In this document: in pieces, positions 1-11,399 of the stretch
How positions within the stretch are numbered: the stretch's first letter is position 1
Layout of the letters: each line of letters opens with the position of its first letter
Assembly (NCBI GenBank): GCA_026008535.1
Contig: BRKX01000007.1
Span: forward strand, 9,881,001-9,945,000
Length of the DNA stretch: 64,000 nt
From: Perilla frutescens
Lineage: Eukaryota > Streptophyta > Magnoliopsida > Lamiales > Lamiaceae
Reading direction: 5' to 3'
The notes under the pieces: generated by a model
What the model was told of the DNA's origin: nothing
What the model saw: only the letters and a program-made list of their open reading frames with translations
Database searches by the model: none
Position numbers and translations under genes: made by a program

Positions 1-787
1 TAGGCTAGAGCCCTTAGAGCTCTAGGATGTGGAGAAACAATGTGAATCTTGTTCTCGATAAGGGTTTTATCTATGGTTATGCTTTGTCATGATTTTAATC
101 CATGCTAGTTCTTGAATGGTGTTGTTTGAGTGGCCTTCATTTAACATCAAATGTATGATTCACTTACATCTTGCCCATCCCGTGATCATAAGTATATATC
201 GATTGAATCCATGTATTTGTACTTTTCGTTGAATGTCGAATATGTGGAAGGAATTGTGACCCCTTTGAGCCTTTGCTAGGTGTGACCTTGGAATGTATTA
301 GTGATAGTCATCCTTGTCACATTCGCAATTTAAGAGATAATAGAGAGATGCTCTTACTATATTCATGGTCTTCCTATCGTTGAATGAAGCATGATTGTTG
401 AGAATACCCTTGTTATATGTTCAAGAGTAGCATTGTGTATCCATGTCCTCGAGTCTTGCTTTTATCTTGTTATTCTAAATCATTTCCTTTTTAGATCTTG
501 ATTTCTTGCATTGTTATTCTAGTTTTCAAATTGTTGTTTAAAGTGGTTGTTGTTTGGAATTTGATCTCTTAAGTTTATGTTTTGGTATTGTGGATGAAAA
601 TCAACTCTCATTTAAGCATCGTCTAGATAATTTGACAATCTATCATCGTGGTACTTGCATTATTGAGTATTAATTCTCATTACCTTGTGTCATCCTATCT
701 ACATTTATATAATTATACACTTATAGGCATGACATGAGTTAAATATTAAAACGAGAGAAATATAAAAGGAGAATAAATTCCCTATCA
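1..787 (+). repeat. 5' LTR of element 1 (3' part only)
   Basis: It aligns base for base with 13664-14463, ends in CCTATCA, and is followed at once by the primer-binding site. It is about 12 bases shorter than the 3' copy near position 688. A visual comparison shows scattered substitutions of a few percent, so the insertion is not recent. Confidence 0.92.
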
Positions 788-793
788 AGTTTT

Positions 794-811
794 TGGCACC
801 GTTGCCCGGGG
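794..811 (+). other. Primer-binding site of element 1
   Basis: TGGCACCGTTGCCCGGGG lies six bases after the LTR end. It resembles the plant tRNA-Asp complement TGGCGCCGTTGCCGGGG with one substitution and one inserted C. This is the site where reverse transcription would start. Confidence 0.85.
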
Positions 812-937
812 AAATAAAATTAATTTGATATATGCAATATTGTGATAACGATTGTGTGGATTAGTTTAGACATTTTACTTTGTTTTTGTTTAAGAAAATT
901 TTGCATTGATTTGTTTATCCCTTTTGATAGGTAGTGT

Positions 938-2277
938 ATGCACACTCGCTCCCAAGGAGAGCCCCCTATCACTTTGGACTTAGAAATCAAAGCAACGGTG
1001 TGCCATAACAACGCACGTAGAGGGAGGAGAATGGCCAAAAATCTTCCTCCGGTTCAAGATCCTATGATTGCCCAATTACAAAGGCAATTAGAGGTGATGC
1101 AAGGGCAATTGAGAGCCCAAGAAGAAGCGCAAAATAGGAATGTGCAGGTCCCAACCCAAAACCTTTTCCAACCCATCATGAATCAAGGGGTGGCGAATGG
1201 ACCACCCATTCAAGGCAATAATTTCGAGTTCAAGACGTCCCTTATCCTCATGATCCAACAACACCCGTTCTGAGAAACGCCAATAGAGGATCCAAATGAG
1301 CACATACGCAAGTTTCTTGAGTATAGTGGGACGATAAAGGTGAATGGAGTCCCGGATGACGCAATCCGAATTCGGCTCTTCCCATTTTCTTTGAGCGACA
1401 GGGCGGAGACTTGGTGGTTGAGCCAAGCCTAAGGATCGTTCCAAACATGGGATGCATTGGTGACAAAGTTCCTTCACAAGTTTTTCCCACCCGGAAAAAC
1501 CCTCAAACTTAAAGATGACATCACCGTGTTCAAGTAATGGGATGAAGAAAGCATGTATGAAGCGTGGGAACGCTTTAGAGAGATGCTAAGAAAGTGCTCC
1601 GGGCATGGGTTTGGAACCGACCACCAAGTGTGAATCTTTTATGGTGGAAGTAAATTCAAGGTGAGAACACTAATGGATGCGGCCGCGGGAGGATCCTTAT
1701 AGCAAGAGGCCTGGACGAAGCCATGAGAATCATAGAGGAAATGGCCTCTAATTCATTTCAATGGCCGGTGGCAAGAGAAGGTGTTCAAATCATGAAGAAA
1801 GTTGCATCTACCTCGAGTTCGGATGCACTTGAGCTATTGGCGGCTCAAGTGTCCACTCTAAACTCAAGAATTGAAGCTTTCACCACACCAAAAGCTGAAA
1901 CTTCTCATAGTCAATTTGAGGAAGTTAATTATGTAAACCAAGGAGGCTACTCGAATGAACAAATGCCATACTACCAGGGGTACAAGCCCCAATATGCAGG
2001 TCAATTTGGTGGAAATAAAGGTTACCAAAATAAGGCGCAACATCCGAACTTGTCTTATGGTAACCCAAATAATGCCATCCAACCACCTCCCGGTTTTTCG
2101 GTTACAAATGGCGTGATTGATGAGGAGAAGAAGCCAAAGATGGATGATCTTTTAATGGCATTTATGGGGAAGATGGAGAAGTACATGAGTGAATCTCAAA
2201 CTCGTGTAGGAAAGTTGGAGAATACCGTCGGAGCAATTGGCAACCAAGTTAACATGTTGGAGAAGCAAATGGGTTAA
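938..2277 (+). pseudogene. gag of element 1 (decayed)
   Basis: Capsid polyprotein region. It opens at 938 with MHTRSQG, a start shared with the gag of the second Athila-like element (MRTRSQG near 42506 on the minus strand), which supports this start. The retrotransposon-gag core lies at about 1280-1520, with conserved words such as PDDAIRIRLFPF and KFLHKFFPPG. The frame is lost after 1273 and there are further stops before 1723, where a 184-residue open stretch carries the Q/N/Y-rich C-terminal part with repeated NQGGY-like words and a predicted helical end. No CCHC zinc knuckle is visible, which is common in Athila gag. Not functional. Confidence 0.85.
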
Positions 2278-2289
2278 TTTGCAACTATC

Positions 2290-3528
2290 TTGGGAAGCCA
2301 ACATCAACAAGTCAAGTTCCCAAGTAATACAACCGTGAATCCGAAGGATCAATGCAAGGCCATTACCTTGAGGAGCGGAACCGCCTATGATGGTCCCATT
2401 ATACCGGATGAAGAAGAAAATCAAGAGAAGGTTGATGAGCAACCAAGTGAAGAGAAGAAAGAAGGGGGACAAAGTCAAGAGGACTTGGGTCCCAAATTGA
2501 AGAAAAATAATGAACAAGAGAAAGGAAAAGAGAAAGAGTTACCCACAAGGAAAATGCCGGAAGAATACAAAGTACCCATACCTTACCCGCAAAGGTTGCA
2601 AAAGGTGAAGAGTGATGAGCAATTCTCTCGATTCCTCGACATCTTTAGAAAGGTTCAAATCAACATCCCACTTGTTGAAGCACTTCAACAAATGCCGAAT
2701 TATGCAAAATTCTTAAAGGATGTGATTTTAAAGAAGAGAAGGTTGGGAGAATACAAGATGATCAACTTGACCGAGAATTGTAGCGCTCTACTACAAAGGA
2801 AGTTACCTGCAAAGATGAGAGATCCGGGAAGCTTCAACATCTCGGTCACCATTGGAGAGAATCATGTGGGAAAAGCTTTGTGTGATCTAGGGGCAAGCAT
2901 CAACTTGATGCCCCTCTCGTTCTTCTCAAATTTTAAAATGGGAGAGATCAAGCCTACCACCATTTGCCTTCAAATGGCCGATCGATCCTTGACATATCCT
3001 AAGGGAATGGTAAAAGACGTGCTCGTGAAGGTCAACAAGTTCATTTTCCCGGTTGACGTTGTGGTACTTGATATGGAAGAAGACAAAGAAGTTCCCCTCA
3101 TCCTTGGGAGACCGTTCTTGAATACGGGTAAGGCATTGATTAATGTGGAAATGGGAGAGCTTACCTTAAGAGTGAATGAAGAAAAAATCACATTCTCCCT
3201 TCAAAAAGCAATGCAACATGCCGAAGATGAGATAAAGAGCATAGACGAATGCAAGGTGCTTCAAATGGTGGATGAGTGTGTAGAAGAAGAGGAAATGTGT
3301 GGACCAAAGGATCCTCTTGAGATTTACATTTCTAACTCTATCTATAATTCTTTACCTAATGATGATATTGGTATATGTGATTCCGTCTCTATGATGAATT
3401 CTTTTTCAGGAAACGTACTTGAGGAAACCCAAATTCCTCCCATTGAGAGACGAGAACCAAACATCAAAGGAGGAAACTATGGATTTGAAGCCCCTACCTA
3501 CACACTTGAGGCATGCGTATCTAGATGA
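2290..3528 (+). pseudogene. gag-linker and aspartic protease of element 1
   Basis: A 412-residue open stretch after the stop at 2275-2277. The first half is a charged E/K-rich linker. The second half is the Athila-type pepsin-like protease: CDLGASINLMPLS at about 2881-2919 holds the catalytic D in a DLGAS setting (DTG/DSG elsewhere), followed by ADRS, FPVDVVVLDME and the flap-side PLILGRPFL at about 3091. The same order occurs in the second Athila-like element. It leads into pol through a change of frame near 3419-3528. Confidence 0.85.
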
Positions 3529-4576
3529 AGAAAAGCAAAAACCGGTAATCGTTTCTTCACTTCTATCGGATGAGCAATTGGATAAGTTGCTAAGGGTGTT
3601 AAGAAAATTTAAAAGCACTATAGGGTGGTCAATTTCCGATCTTAAAGGCATAAATTCTTCTATATGCATGCATAAAATTTTGTTAGAAGAAGACTATAAG
3701 CCTAAAGTGCAAAATCAACGAAGACTTAACCCTATTATGCAAGAAGTGGTTAGAAAATAGGTGTTGAAATTGCTAGATGCCGGGATAATTTTTGCTATTT
3801 CGGATAGTGAGTGGGTAAGTCCTACTCAAGTGGTTGCTAAGAAAGGGGGGATGACTATTGTTGAGAAGGATAATAAAGAAACAATTGCTACTTGGGTAGT
3901 AACCGGTTGGAGAATGTGTATAGATTACAGGGCATTGAATGCATACACTAGAAAATATCATTTTCCTTTACCCTTCATTGATCAAATGCTAGATAGGTTG
4001 GCGGGTCATGAATTTTATTACTTTCTTGATGGTTACTCGGGGTATAATCAAATCATGATTGCTCCCGAGGACCAAGAAAAGACCGTCTTTACTTGTCCAT
4101 ATGGCATATTTGCATATAGGTGGATGTCATTTGTATTGTGTAATGCACCCGCCACCTTTTAAAGATGTATGATGTCCATTTTTCATGGATTGATTGAGAA
4201 TATAATGGAGGTGTTCATGGACGATTTTTCGGTTTTTGGAGATTCATTTGATCATTGTCTTGATAATCTAACACAAGTCTTGCAGAGGTGTGAAGACACC
4301 AATCTTGTGCTAAATTGGGAGAAATGCCACTTCATTGTGAGAGATGGCATTGTTCTAGGACACAAGGTGTCGGGGGAATGTCTTGAGGTAGACCGAGCAA
4401 AGATTGTTGCAATAGAAAAACTACCCCCGCCAATCAATGAAAAGGGAGTTAGAAGCTTTTTGGGACATGCCGGTTTTTATAGGCATTTTATTAAAGATTT
4501 TTCTAAAGTCTCTAAGCCTTTGTGTCATCTCCTTGAAAATGTCGTTGAGTTTGATTTTGATGTGTATTGTTTGTAG
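3419..4576 (+). pseudogene. Reverse transcriptase of element 1 (decayed)
   Basis: Polymerase domain in one frame, interrupted by stops at 3758-3760, 4160-4162 and 4574-4576. Visible motifs in order: the N-terminal palm with WVSPTQVVAKKGG, then RMCIDYRALN near 3910, DGYSGYNQI near 4030, CPYGIFAYRWMSF near 4096, and the catalytic FMDD box at about 4215-4226 (VFMDDFSVFGDSF), then FLGHAGFYRHFIKDFSK near 4460. These are the conserved Ty3/gypsy RT blocks. The three stops exclude activity. Overlaps the end of the protease ORF in a different frame. Confidence 0.9.
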
Positions 4577-5221
4577 GCTTTTGAGACCTTGAAGAAGGTA
4601 TTAATCACGGCACCAATGCTTATCACACCCGATTAGAGTGAGCCATTTGAGGTGATGTGTGATGCAAGTGAGATTGCGGTGGGAGCCGCTCTTGGTCAAA
4701 AGAGGGACAAACTCTTCAGGGTGATCTACTACGGAAGTAGAACGTTGGATCCGGCCCAAGTCAACTACACCACCACAGAGAGGGAGCTCTTGGCAGTAGT
4801 ATACGCATTCAACAAATTTAGGCCCTATATCATTGGGGCCCGAACTATTATACACACCGATCACGCCGCCTTGAGGCATCTTTTTGTAAAGAAAGATGCA
4901 AAGCCAAAGCTTATAAGATAGATTCTCCTTCTCTAGGAATTCGATGTGGAGGTCCGAGATAGAAAAGGATGTGAGAATGTGGTGGCGGATCATTTGTCCC
5001 AGCTGGAGGACATGAAAGGAAAGGAGAAGACCACATGGCCAATCAATGAAAGCTTCCCCGACAAGAGAATAATGTCGGCATCGACAAAAGTCCCATGGTT
5101 TGCGGATATTGTCAACTATTTTGTTGCCAAAGTAGTGCCCGTGGAGATGGAGAGCTATCAAAGGAAGAAATTCTTCCATGATCTTAAATTCTATATATGG
5201 GAGGTGCCGTATCTCTTTTGA
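4577..5221 (+). pseudogene. RNase H and connection region of element 1 (decayed)
   Basis: Continues the RT frame. The RNase H core is visible as MCDASEIAVGAALGQ (4655 on), TTERELLAVVYAFNKF (4772 on) and the IHTDHAALRHL block (4850 on), with the expected acidic residues D, E and D. Stops occur at about 4634, 4919, 4934 and 5219. A tether with ADHLSQLE at 4985 follows, a common end of Ty3/gypsy RNase H. It would degrade the RNA template during cDNA synthesis. Confidence 0.88.
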
Positions 5222-5236
5222 AGATGTGCCGATTCC

Positions 5237-6377
5237 ATGCTTAGAAGATGTGTACCGGAGGAAGAATGGAGCGAAATTCTTAAGGCATGCCACAATTCAC
5301 CTTGTGGAGGCCATTTTACATCCAATAGAACCGCAAGAAAGATTCTACAAAGCGGGTTCTATTGGCTCTCCTTGTTCAAAGATTGTGGTGAGTTTGTGAA
5401 GGGGTGTGAAAGATGCCAAAAGATGGGGTCGATTTCGAAAAGGGATGAAATGACGATGAGCGCCATTGTTGAAGTTGAACTGTTTGATGTTTGGGGGATT
5501 GACTTCATGGGCCCCTTTGTGGCCTCCGAAGAAAATCTCTATATTCTTCTTGCGGTGGACTATCTATCAAGAAAGATCGATGCCATTCCTACAAAGACTA
5601 ATGACTCGAGAGTTGTGCTGAAATTTCTTCAAAGGAATATTCTAACAAGATTCGGAGCACCACGAGCTTTGATAAGTGACGAAGGCACTCAGTTTTGCAA
5701 TAAGTAGATGGCTAGCCTCCTAGCTCGACATGGAGTAAAACACAAGGTGACGACTCCATACCACCCACAAACAAATGGGTAAGCCGAGCTTGCAAATCGA
5801 GAGGTGAAACAAGTCCTCCAAAAGGTGGTGAAAACAAACGGAAAAGATTGGGCGAGCCACCTCGATGAAGCATAATGGGCCTGTAGAACGGCCTACAAGA
5901 CTCTATTGGGAATGTCTCCCTATTAAATGCTTTTCGGGAAGTCTTGTCACCTTCCAATTTGAGCTCACTCACAAAGCCTATTGGGCCACCAAGAAGCTCA
6001 ACCTTGATTTTGAGATCGCAGGAAAGGAAAAAATTTTCCGATTGAATGAAATTGACGAATTTAGGCTTGAGGCCTTTGAAAATTCTTCCATCTACAAAAT
6101 GAGGACCAAACTCTATCACGATAAGTTCTTAAGGAAGAAAGAACTTGCCCTGGGGGATGCAGTGTTGCTGTTCAACTCACGGTTGAAATTATTTCCCGGG
6201 AAGCTCAAAACTAAATGGGGTGGTCCGTATTTGATATCAAGGATATTCGAGAGTGGGGCGGTGGAATTGCAAGCCAAGGACGGAAATCTCTTTGTTGTTA
6301 ATGGACAACGAGTGAAAAGATTCTACAATGCGGAAGAGCAAGCCGGAGGGTTTGTGCTCCATCTAAAAGATGTTTGA
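5237..6377 (+). pseudogene. Integrase of element 1 (decayed)
   Basis: The HHCC zinc region lies at 5285-5430: CHNSPCGGH and then CERCQKMGS. The catalytic core contains DVWGIDFMGP (first D), ILLAVDYLSRK, and ALISDEGTQF (second D) near 5665. A stop at 5705-5707 and two more up to about 5875 cut the last third of the core. The C-terminal part reopens in another frame at 5865-6377 with AYWATKKLN and the Athila-type tail FNSRLKLFPGKLK near 6165. The stop at about 5780 falls where the family normally has the Q of NGQAE. Confidence 0.88.
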
Positions 6378-8343
6378 AGACCGTATCCCGTTGAGCTCAT
6401 GACGTTAAATTAAGAGCTAGTTGGGAGGCAACCCAACGGTTTTAAATATTTTTTTTGGATTATTTTGGTTTTATTTTGGGTTTTTGTTTGTTTTGCTTGT
6501 TTATTTTATTTTATTTTAATTGTGTGATTCCTAAATTGAGGAATTAATCTTGATGGTTGGTGTGCAAATGTTTTAAGTGAGTACAATTTATGCCGGGATA
6601 TCAAACTGGAGACAATAGAGGAATAAGTATCGAAAGGAGGGAAAAAACAAAGGAATGAAAAATGTATGCATGAAACGCGAGCTTCTAGCATGACTCAACA
6701 GGGGGTCACGTCCCATACGCCTTCGGACGCGGGCTCGAGACGCGAGTTGGACTCGCGGTGCAGAGGCCTTATGCGGCCTGATTTTCTTCAGCCTGAACAT
6801 GGGCACCAGGCGTGAGCAGGGGTGGGGTCGCGGTGCAGACTGCGCCGCACGCGGCCTCCGAACGTGACCCAGGGGGGTCGCGCCTCACGGGTCAGTTGGG
6901 TTTTTAACTCCATTTCTCTCATTTCACTCTCATTTTCACACTCTCACTCACTCTCACTTCACTCTCACACACGAATTCATCCTCCCCCCAAGAATCAAGG
7001 TAAATCTCTCAAATTCCTCCTAGATTTCTCCTACATTATACTCTTAGCATGATTATTTAGAGATTGAAGTGTTCATATGATTGAAATTTGGGGAAAAATT
7101 CACATTTTGTGCCCTAGGTTTGGGATGAACGAAAATTTCATCATATTTACTCAATTTGTGCTTACATTTGAAGGAATATGCAATAGCTAGCATGAGTATT
7201 ATATGGGTGTTGAATTTGTGTTGGGATTTTAGTGAATATTGTTTGAATTCTTCATAAATTTTGGGCAAGAATGGTGAACCTTGATTTTTCACATCATTTG
7301 CTTGTTTTTGTCTCCATTCTTGCTCAAATGAGGATGAATGCTCATCATGCTTATACTTAGACCATTTGAATAAAGTACATTGTGCTAACTTGTGGAAAAA
7401 TTTGCCATTTTAGGTTCATAGAATGTGTATTTTGTTCCTACCAAGTCTAAGTAAGATTAATGCATGTGAGTTGAAAGAATTTGTTGGAATTTGATAAATT
7501 AGGCTTGGGTTCATATTGAGATTGTTGAAATGGGGCATAGAGGTTCAAATTGTCAAATAAATTTGTATGCCATTGCATTATATTGGAACCCTTGCTCTAT
7601 TATTTAGTTGTTTATGCTACATTCTTGCACAATGTGTCTTTGCCATCTCCAAATTGGATTGATTTTTGAAAAATTGAATTTATAATGTGGGGAAATTTGA
7701 ATATTTGATAATTGGTGCAAGAATGTTGGTTTTGAATGGGAATTAACATGCTCAATTTGAACTTAATTTTGTAGAAAAGGGGGCTCTTTGTTGTTGATAT
7801 TGTTACATGTGATTGAAGCCCATCTTGTCTAGATTTTACTTATGATTGAGTTGAGTTGATATAATCTCATCAAATAAAACCATTGGCACCAACATTGTTG
7901 ATTATTGATAGTATTGAGCACCTTTTTGACTTGGTCCTATGCTTTTGATTTTGTCATATTTTATTTAAGGGCCTTTATACCAAACTATCTAACCTACTTT
8001 GTCTTGTTGATAATGTTTGATCTTGGAGCTCATATATGTTTTGTCTTTCTTGGAATATTGTCATATTTGAAATGAGGCCTTACATTGAGATAAATATGTG
8101 CCCATGTTGTATTTTGGTGTTGGTACTTTGAAAAGTGAAGAATTTTAATCATTTGCAAAGAGGCATGAAGTGTAAATGGATTTAAACTTTGGTTCAACAA
8201 AGTTAATTGAGAAATTGTGTTGGATTTTCTCATATACTTTGAAACCTCAATTTCTTTGTTTAGGATCTTAAGTTGGTTTATGCCCCTATGTCTTATGGAT
8301 TATTTTTCTTTTTCTTAGGTACCATATCTTAAACACACAAACA
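6378..8343 (+). other. Spacer between pol and env-like ORF, with leader intron-like structure
   Basis: No coding sequence seen. It begins with GTTGGGAGGCAACCC, a word also found after the protease of the second Athila-like element. A CpG-rich block at about 6690-6890 shares phrases with the LTR (GGTCGCGGTGCAGA, CGGCCTCCGAAC). A CT-rich run at 6905-6990 follows. CAAG|GTAAAT at 6997-7005 looks like a splice donor and TTTTTCTTAG at 8309-8318 like an acceptor, 25 bases before the env-like ATG. This suggests a 1.3 kb leader intron. Short ORFs here are not credible. Confidence 0.55.
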
Positions 8344-10104
8344 ATGGCACCAAGAAGAGGAAAGAAGTCTATGAGGAGAGAAGAGTCCAAATCCGACCCC
8401 GAAATAGAACAAGAAGAGGAGGCAGAAGAAGAAGACCTCGGGATAGATGATCCCATGACATATGGAATTCACTTTACAGAGGCGGAGCACAGAACAAACT
8501 GGGATAGACTATTTCCATTGAGCGTGGCAACTACAAGATTTATGTGTCCCACCGCCACAGATGTTCTTGGGATCAGGAACGACGTTTGGACACTTCTGGA
8601 TAGGATTAGTTGGCTACAGGCTCTGGAGACAGAAAGGAAGACCTACCCCCTTTTGGTGAAGGAGGTGTTGAGTACATTGGACGTCAAGAGGACGGCCAAG
8701 AGAGGGCCCATAAAGTGCACTTTCAAGATGGACAATGAGGATAGAGCTCTCACGATTAACCAAATCAACCAAATCTTTCGTGCTCCTGAAGACGGTATCT
8801 ACCATGCTCCGCACAGATACGACAAGGACTATGCCTACCGACTCTTCTGCCTTACGGAGTCTGACACTGAGAAGTATGACTCCAGCAGTGCCAACACATC
8901 TGCCATGCCTAACCCCGTCTTCAGATATCTACATCGCATTCTAGCATCTTCAGGTTTTGCCAGGAGAGAGAATAGTGGGTTGAGGACGACAGAACTTTTT
9001 GCACTGTGGGCCATGTTGAATGTTGTCCACTTGAACTTTGGTGCATTCTTTCTAGAGCAGCTTCAGAGGTAGTCTCACATCGACAGCGGCTGGATTTGCA
9101 TTGGGGGATTGATCACCCCAATTGCCGAGCACTTCCACATTGACTTGGATGAGTACCAAGAGACTCCTGGATCGAGACTCTTGAGCATCCTCTACTTGAG
9201 AAACGTGAAGATGCTCACCTCGGACATGACTAGCTATCTACTATCCATGAGAGCAGGAGGAAACTTTCCATTGCCAAATCCAGCTCTTACTCATGTATCC
9301 AATTTCCAAGAACGAGAAAACTGGATGATGGATACACTGGCTCACCTTGAGGCTATAAGAGCTACGGGACTTCCTAGAGGCATAAGAGCTACTACAAATG
9401 AGCAACCAGAAGGAGGAGGACATGATGCTGGAGAGAGACCATCCAATGCCAATTTCAGACGAGGGCGGCGCTACACTGAGGAACAAATTGCTGGCCGCTT
9501 TGACACGTTAGATGGGTGGATAACCTCCATTGATGACTCAATGCAAAACTGGAGGACTGATGTGCAAGACCATTTTGGGACCTTGAGGCAGGATATGTAT
9601 GTAAGGTTCGATGATATCTGTACTGATATGCATGGCCGACTAGGTCAGATACAGTCCAGTGTTGATGACAGAATCAATACCATACAGACTGACATTGATG
9701 AGAGATTTACGGGCTTCAGGGGTGACATTAGGAGCCTGTAGGGGGACATGAGCTCGATTAGATCAGAGCTGTAGGACCTCACTGGACTCTTTCAAGGGAT
9801 GAGTACCGGATCAGGGTCGTAGCAGCAGATGTACACGTCATCCCAGCACCAGCAGCAGCTCACTCCTTTTCAGTCCTACCAGCCCTGGCAGCAGCAGCAG
9901 CAGCCCTTCCAGTCGATACAGCAGTTTCAGACTGTGCAATTCATGGCATCCTCCTCGTCCCAGCAGTTCCAGCATTTCTAGATGCATCAGTTCATGACGT
10001 CCTTCTCCACCCAGCAGTATCAGCAGTTATAGTCCTCGCAGTTCATGTCGTCCTCCTCTTTACAGCAGTTCCCACATCAGTCTCCTCACCATCCACCCCA
10101 CTGA
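8344..10104 (+). pseudogene. env-like ORF of element 1 (Athila third ORF, decayed)
   Basis: An extra ORF after integrase, at the position of the env-like gene of Athila elements; its function in plants is unproven. It begins MAPRRGKKS with a basic then acidic N-terminus. Central words such as FKMDNEDRALTINQINQIF (8722 on) fit the conserved core of Athila ORFs. Residues from about 9490 to 9740 form a heptad-like coiled coil, and the C-terminus (9820-10104) is Q/S/F-rich with CAG runs at 9889-9906. Stops interrupt it at 9070, 9739 and about 9772, and three or four times in the Q-rich tail; those I placed are all TAG. I saw no clear signal peptide or membrane segment. Confidence 0.65.
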
Positions 10105-11391
10105 GCAGCTGTTAGTGAGCCTTGCCACCATCTTTTTACCTCCAAACTTATTTCCTCACTTGGATCAAAATAAGTTTAGGGGAGGGGGAGAGAGTATGGT
10201 GACAAGGGTCTTTTCTGCTCATTTTATTGCTTTCTTTGAAAAATTGCCTAGTAGTTTATGTTTTCAGATGCTTTATGCATGTTTATGATTTGGATTATGT
10301 TAGGATGTTTAGTTTTTATTATGGATTGATCGGAGAGGGTCATGTATGGATACTATATTGCATGTCATTTTGCTTTATGAACATGTGATGCTTTATCTAT
10401 GTTTTTACTTAAATGATTTATGATATGTGGCTTGGGGATGTTTAAAATTTAAATAATTGTATGTCCTTGAAACATGATAGGAGTTGTGGGGATATTTTGA
10501 TTAAAGTATAAATCTTTGATGATGATGTGCTTATAATGAAATTTTTTTTTAAAAATGTTGATAAAAGGCAAGATACTATAGCATGATGATTTAAACAGGT
10601 TTTTCTTTGTGTCTCAAAAGTACAATTATTGAAGGAATAGCTTACCTTGGAAAGATTTTGATCCAAAGATTACACAAATGTAATCTCTTCTTTGATGAGT
10701 GATTAATGATCTGCTTTGGTGCACTTGTTTTCCTCTAGAACTTGCACTGTGACTTAATTGAGGCTACAATTGTGTGTTTGATTTCTTGAAAAGGATTTAA
10801 GGCCATTTGTTGTTTGACCTCATTTTATCCAAATTTTTACCTTCCAATACAAATTGAATCCCTTGTGAGCCATTTTTGAGCCTTGAAATGTCTTCTTGAT
10901 TATGTTGGGTTGAGAATGAAATCAACAAAAGATTTGAGTTAAGTCTTTCATTGAAACTTTTGAACAATCTTTTAATTGGAGAAAGGTAGTCTTTTTGAAG
11001 TACTCTAGTAGTGAAAAGAACAAAAATAAGTGAAATATCTAGAATAGATTTGCAAATTCTTAAGGAAAGAAGAAAAGAGATATTGTCGCATTATGTTCAC
11101 TAAGAAAAAGAGTATGAAATGATGATAAAAATTTGAAAAAAAAATCTTAAAGAGATTGGGTTGTGAATCAAAAAGGGTAGAAGAGAACTTGTGTAGTTCT
11201 ACTTGCTTGGTAATGAAAATAATTTGGTATTTTTGGGAAGCCACTTAGCCAAATATATTCCTACATTTCCGAAAAGCCTTCAATACAACCCGAAAGCCCT
11301 TAATAATTCTTGTTTGAGAACACACATGAAGTAGTGGAAATGATAGTCACTTTGCAAGCTTATGATAGGATTCTAATGCACTCTTGACCTT
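10105..11391 (+). other. 3' spacer of element 1, first part
   Basis: No gene seen. It opens with a hairpin and polypurine tract (10144-10190), then AT-rich DNA. The word TAGCCAAATATATTCC near 11247 and its surroundings recur on the minus strand of the second Athila-like element near 30145, so the spacer is conserved within the lineage rather than random DNA. Confidence 0.6.
10144..10190 (+). other. Internal hairpin plus polypurine tract of element 1
   Basis: Arms AAACTTATTT (10144-10153) and AAATAAGTTT (10168-10177) are perfectly complementary and are followed directly by AGGGGAGGGGGAG (10178-10190). The purine run resembles the 3' polypurine tract and could act as a second plus-strand start (inference). 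Confidence 0.5.
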
Positions 11392-11399
11392 GAACGGAT

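Noticed and set aside
4601..5293. 230-residue minus-strand ORF over RNase H and integrase
   Set aside because: Antisense shadow of pol. The plus strand carries clear RNase H and integrase motifs.
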